Shown: piece after piece, positions 20,036 through 20,346 of the stretch
Position numbering within the stretch: position 1 is the stretch's first letter
Layout: every line of letters starts with the position of its first letter
From: Candidatus Tayloriibacteriota bacterium
Lineage (GTDB): Bacteria; Patescibacteriota; Minisyncoccia; Phycocordibacterales; PALSA-1337
Direction: 5' to 3'
NCBI GenBank assembly: GCA_026395095.1
Contig: JAPLZI010000063.1
Location: forward strand, 5,798-26,143
DNA: 20,346 nt
Position numbers and translations under genes: made by a program
Notes under the pieces: model-generated
Databases searched by the model: none
Told to the model about the DNA's origin: nothing
The model's input: only the letters and a program-made list of their open reading frames with translations

Positions 20036-20346
20036 ATGAATAATTCAATATTAAAAACCATTGCCGCAATTGCACTATTGATTCAAATTGTCATTCCTGT
20101 TTGGTGGGCAGCAGTGTTCGCTTCTTTTTATTATTTTTGGGTTGAGGGGATAATAGAAGGTGGAATCTTGGGAGCAGAAATGGTTATAGGTGTGGATCGA
20201 GCCGGCAATTCAATCATTGGGAATTGTTTTTTAGCAAGTCCTTGTTCATTCACGTCTTTATTATGGGGTTTGCTTTCTGTCTATAGCATTGTTGCTGTCG
20301 TAGTTCCTATTTACTCCTTTTTCTATGTAAAAAAAATGGGTTCAGA
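20036..20346 (+). CDS. Partial CDS: membrane protein, truncated by the window end
   Basis: Open from ATG 20036 to the last base, at least 103 residues. A first hydrophobic segment (IAAIALLIQIVIPVWWAAVFASFYYFWV) is followed by a loop with GVDRAGNSIIGNCF and a Cys pair (NCFLASPC). A second helix then ends in VVVPIYSFFYVKKMG. The charge pattern is that of a small inner-membrane protein with its loop outside. TACAAT (20023-20028) ends 7 nt before the ATG. An ATG in another frame at 20032 is not used. Family not recognised. Confidence 0.65.
   Translation, partial: MNNSILKTIAAIALLIQIVIPVWWAAVFASFYYFWVEGIIEGGILGAEMVIGVDRAGNSIIGNCFLASPCSFTSLLWGLLSVYSIVAVVVPIYSFFYVKKMGS

Overview
The window looks like part of a chromosome from a Candidate Phyla Radiation (Patescibacteria, Parcubacteria-like) bacterium. 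This is inferred from compact housekeeping genes, several genes starting 6-8 nt after a -10 box with no ribosome binding site, a membrane-anchored periplasmic-binding-protein gene with no transporter, a DsbA-like protein and a pseudopilin in a tiny gene neighbourhood, and several small proteins I cannot assign. No rRNA is present, so the assignment rests on gene style only.

Layout. 1-2289 is an accessory zone: the tail of one substrate-binding protein, a small RNase-like protein behind a 22-bp repeat array, two tandem minus-strand structured small RNAs, a second substrate-binding protein, and an ~80-bp duplicated 3' flank. 2304-4393 holds adk-map and ndk. 4449-4618 is a structured RNA with 6S-like architecture. 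4633-6314 holds a beta-CASP metallo-beta-lactamase between two long palindromic elements. 6315-7403 (minus) is infC-rpmI-rplT. 7498-7646 is another ncRNA candidate. 7650-9583 holds a phospholipase D-type synthase, smpB and tmRNA (trans-translation). 9656-12810 is a run of small accessory genes, several with Shine-Dalgarno sites and strong terminators, including an unlisted 27-residue ORF. 12893-15720 holds a DsbA-like protein, ftsH and an unusual tRNA-Ile(UAU). 15741-18976 (minus) is pseudopilin, a small membrane protein and recG. 19009-20346 holds a second 22-bp array, a NYN-domain protein, tRNA-Ser(GCU) and a truncated membrane protein.

Most noteworthy: (1) a family of 124-bp palindromic elements (31-bp arms, 62-bp core), one placed in frame inside recG and one just upstream of the MBL gene; (2) tandem structured RNAs whose helices covary; (3) two loci sharing the order 22-bp repeat array, small putative RNase gene, convergent short-RNA unit; (4) a 155-bp cloverleaf-like palindrome between convergent genes. 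These come from reading the sequence; no searches or folding software were run.
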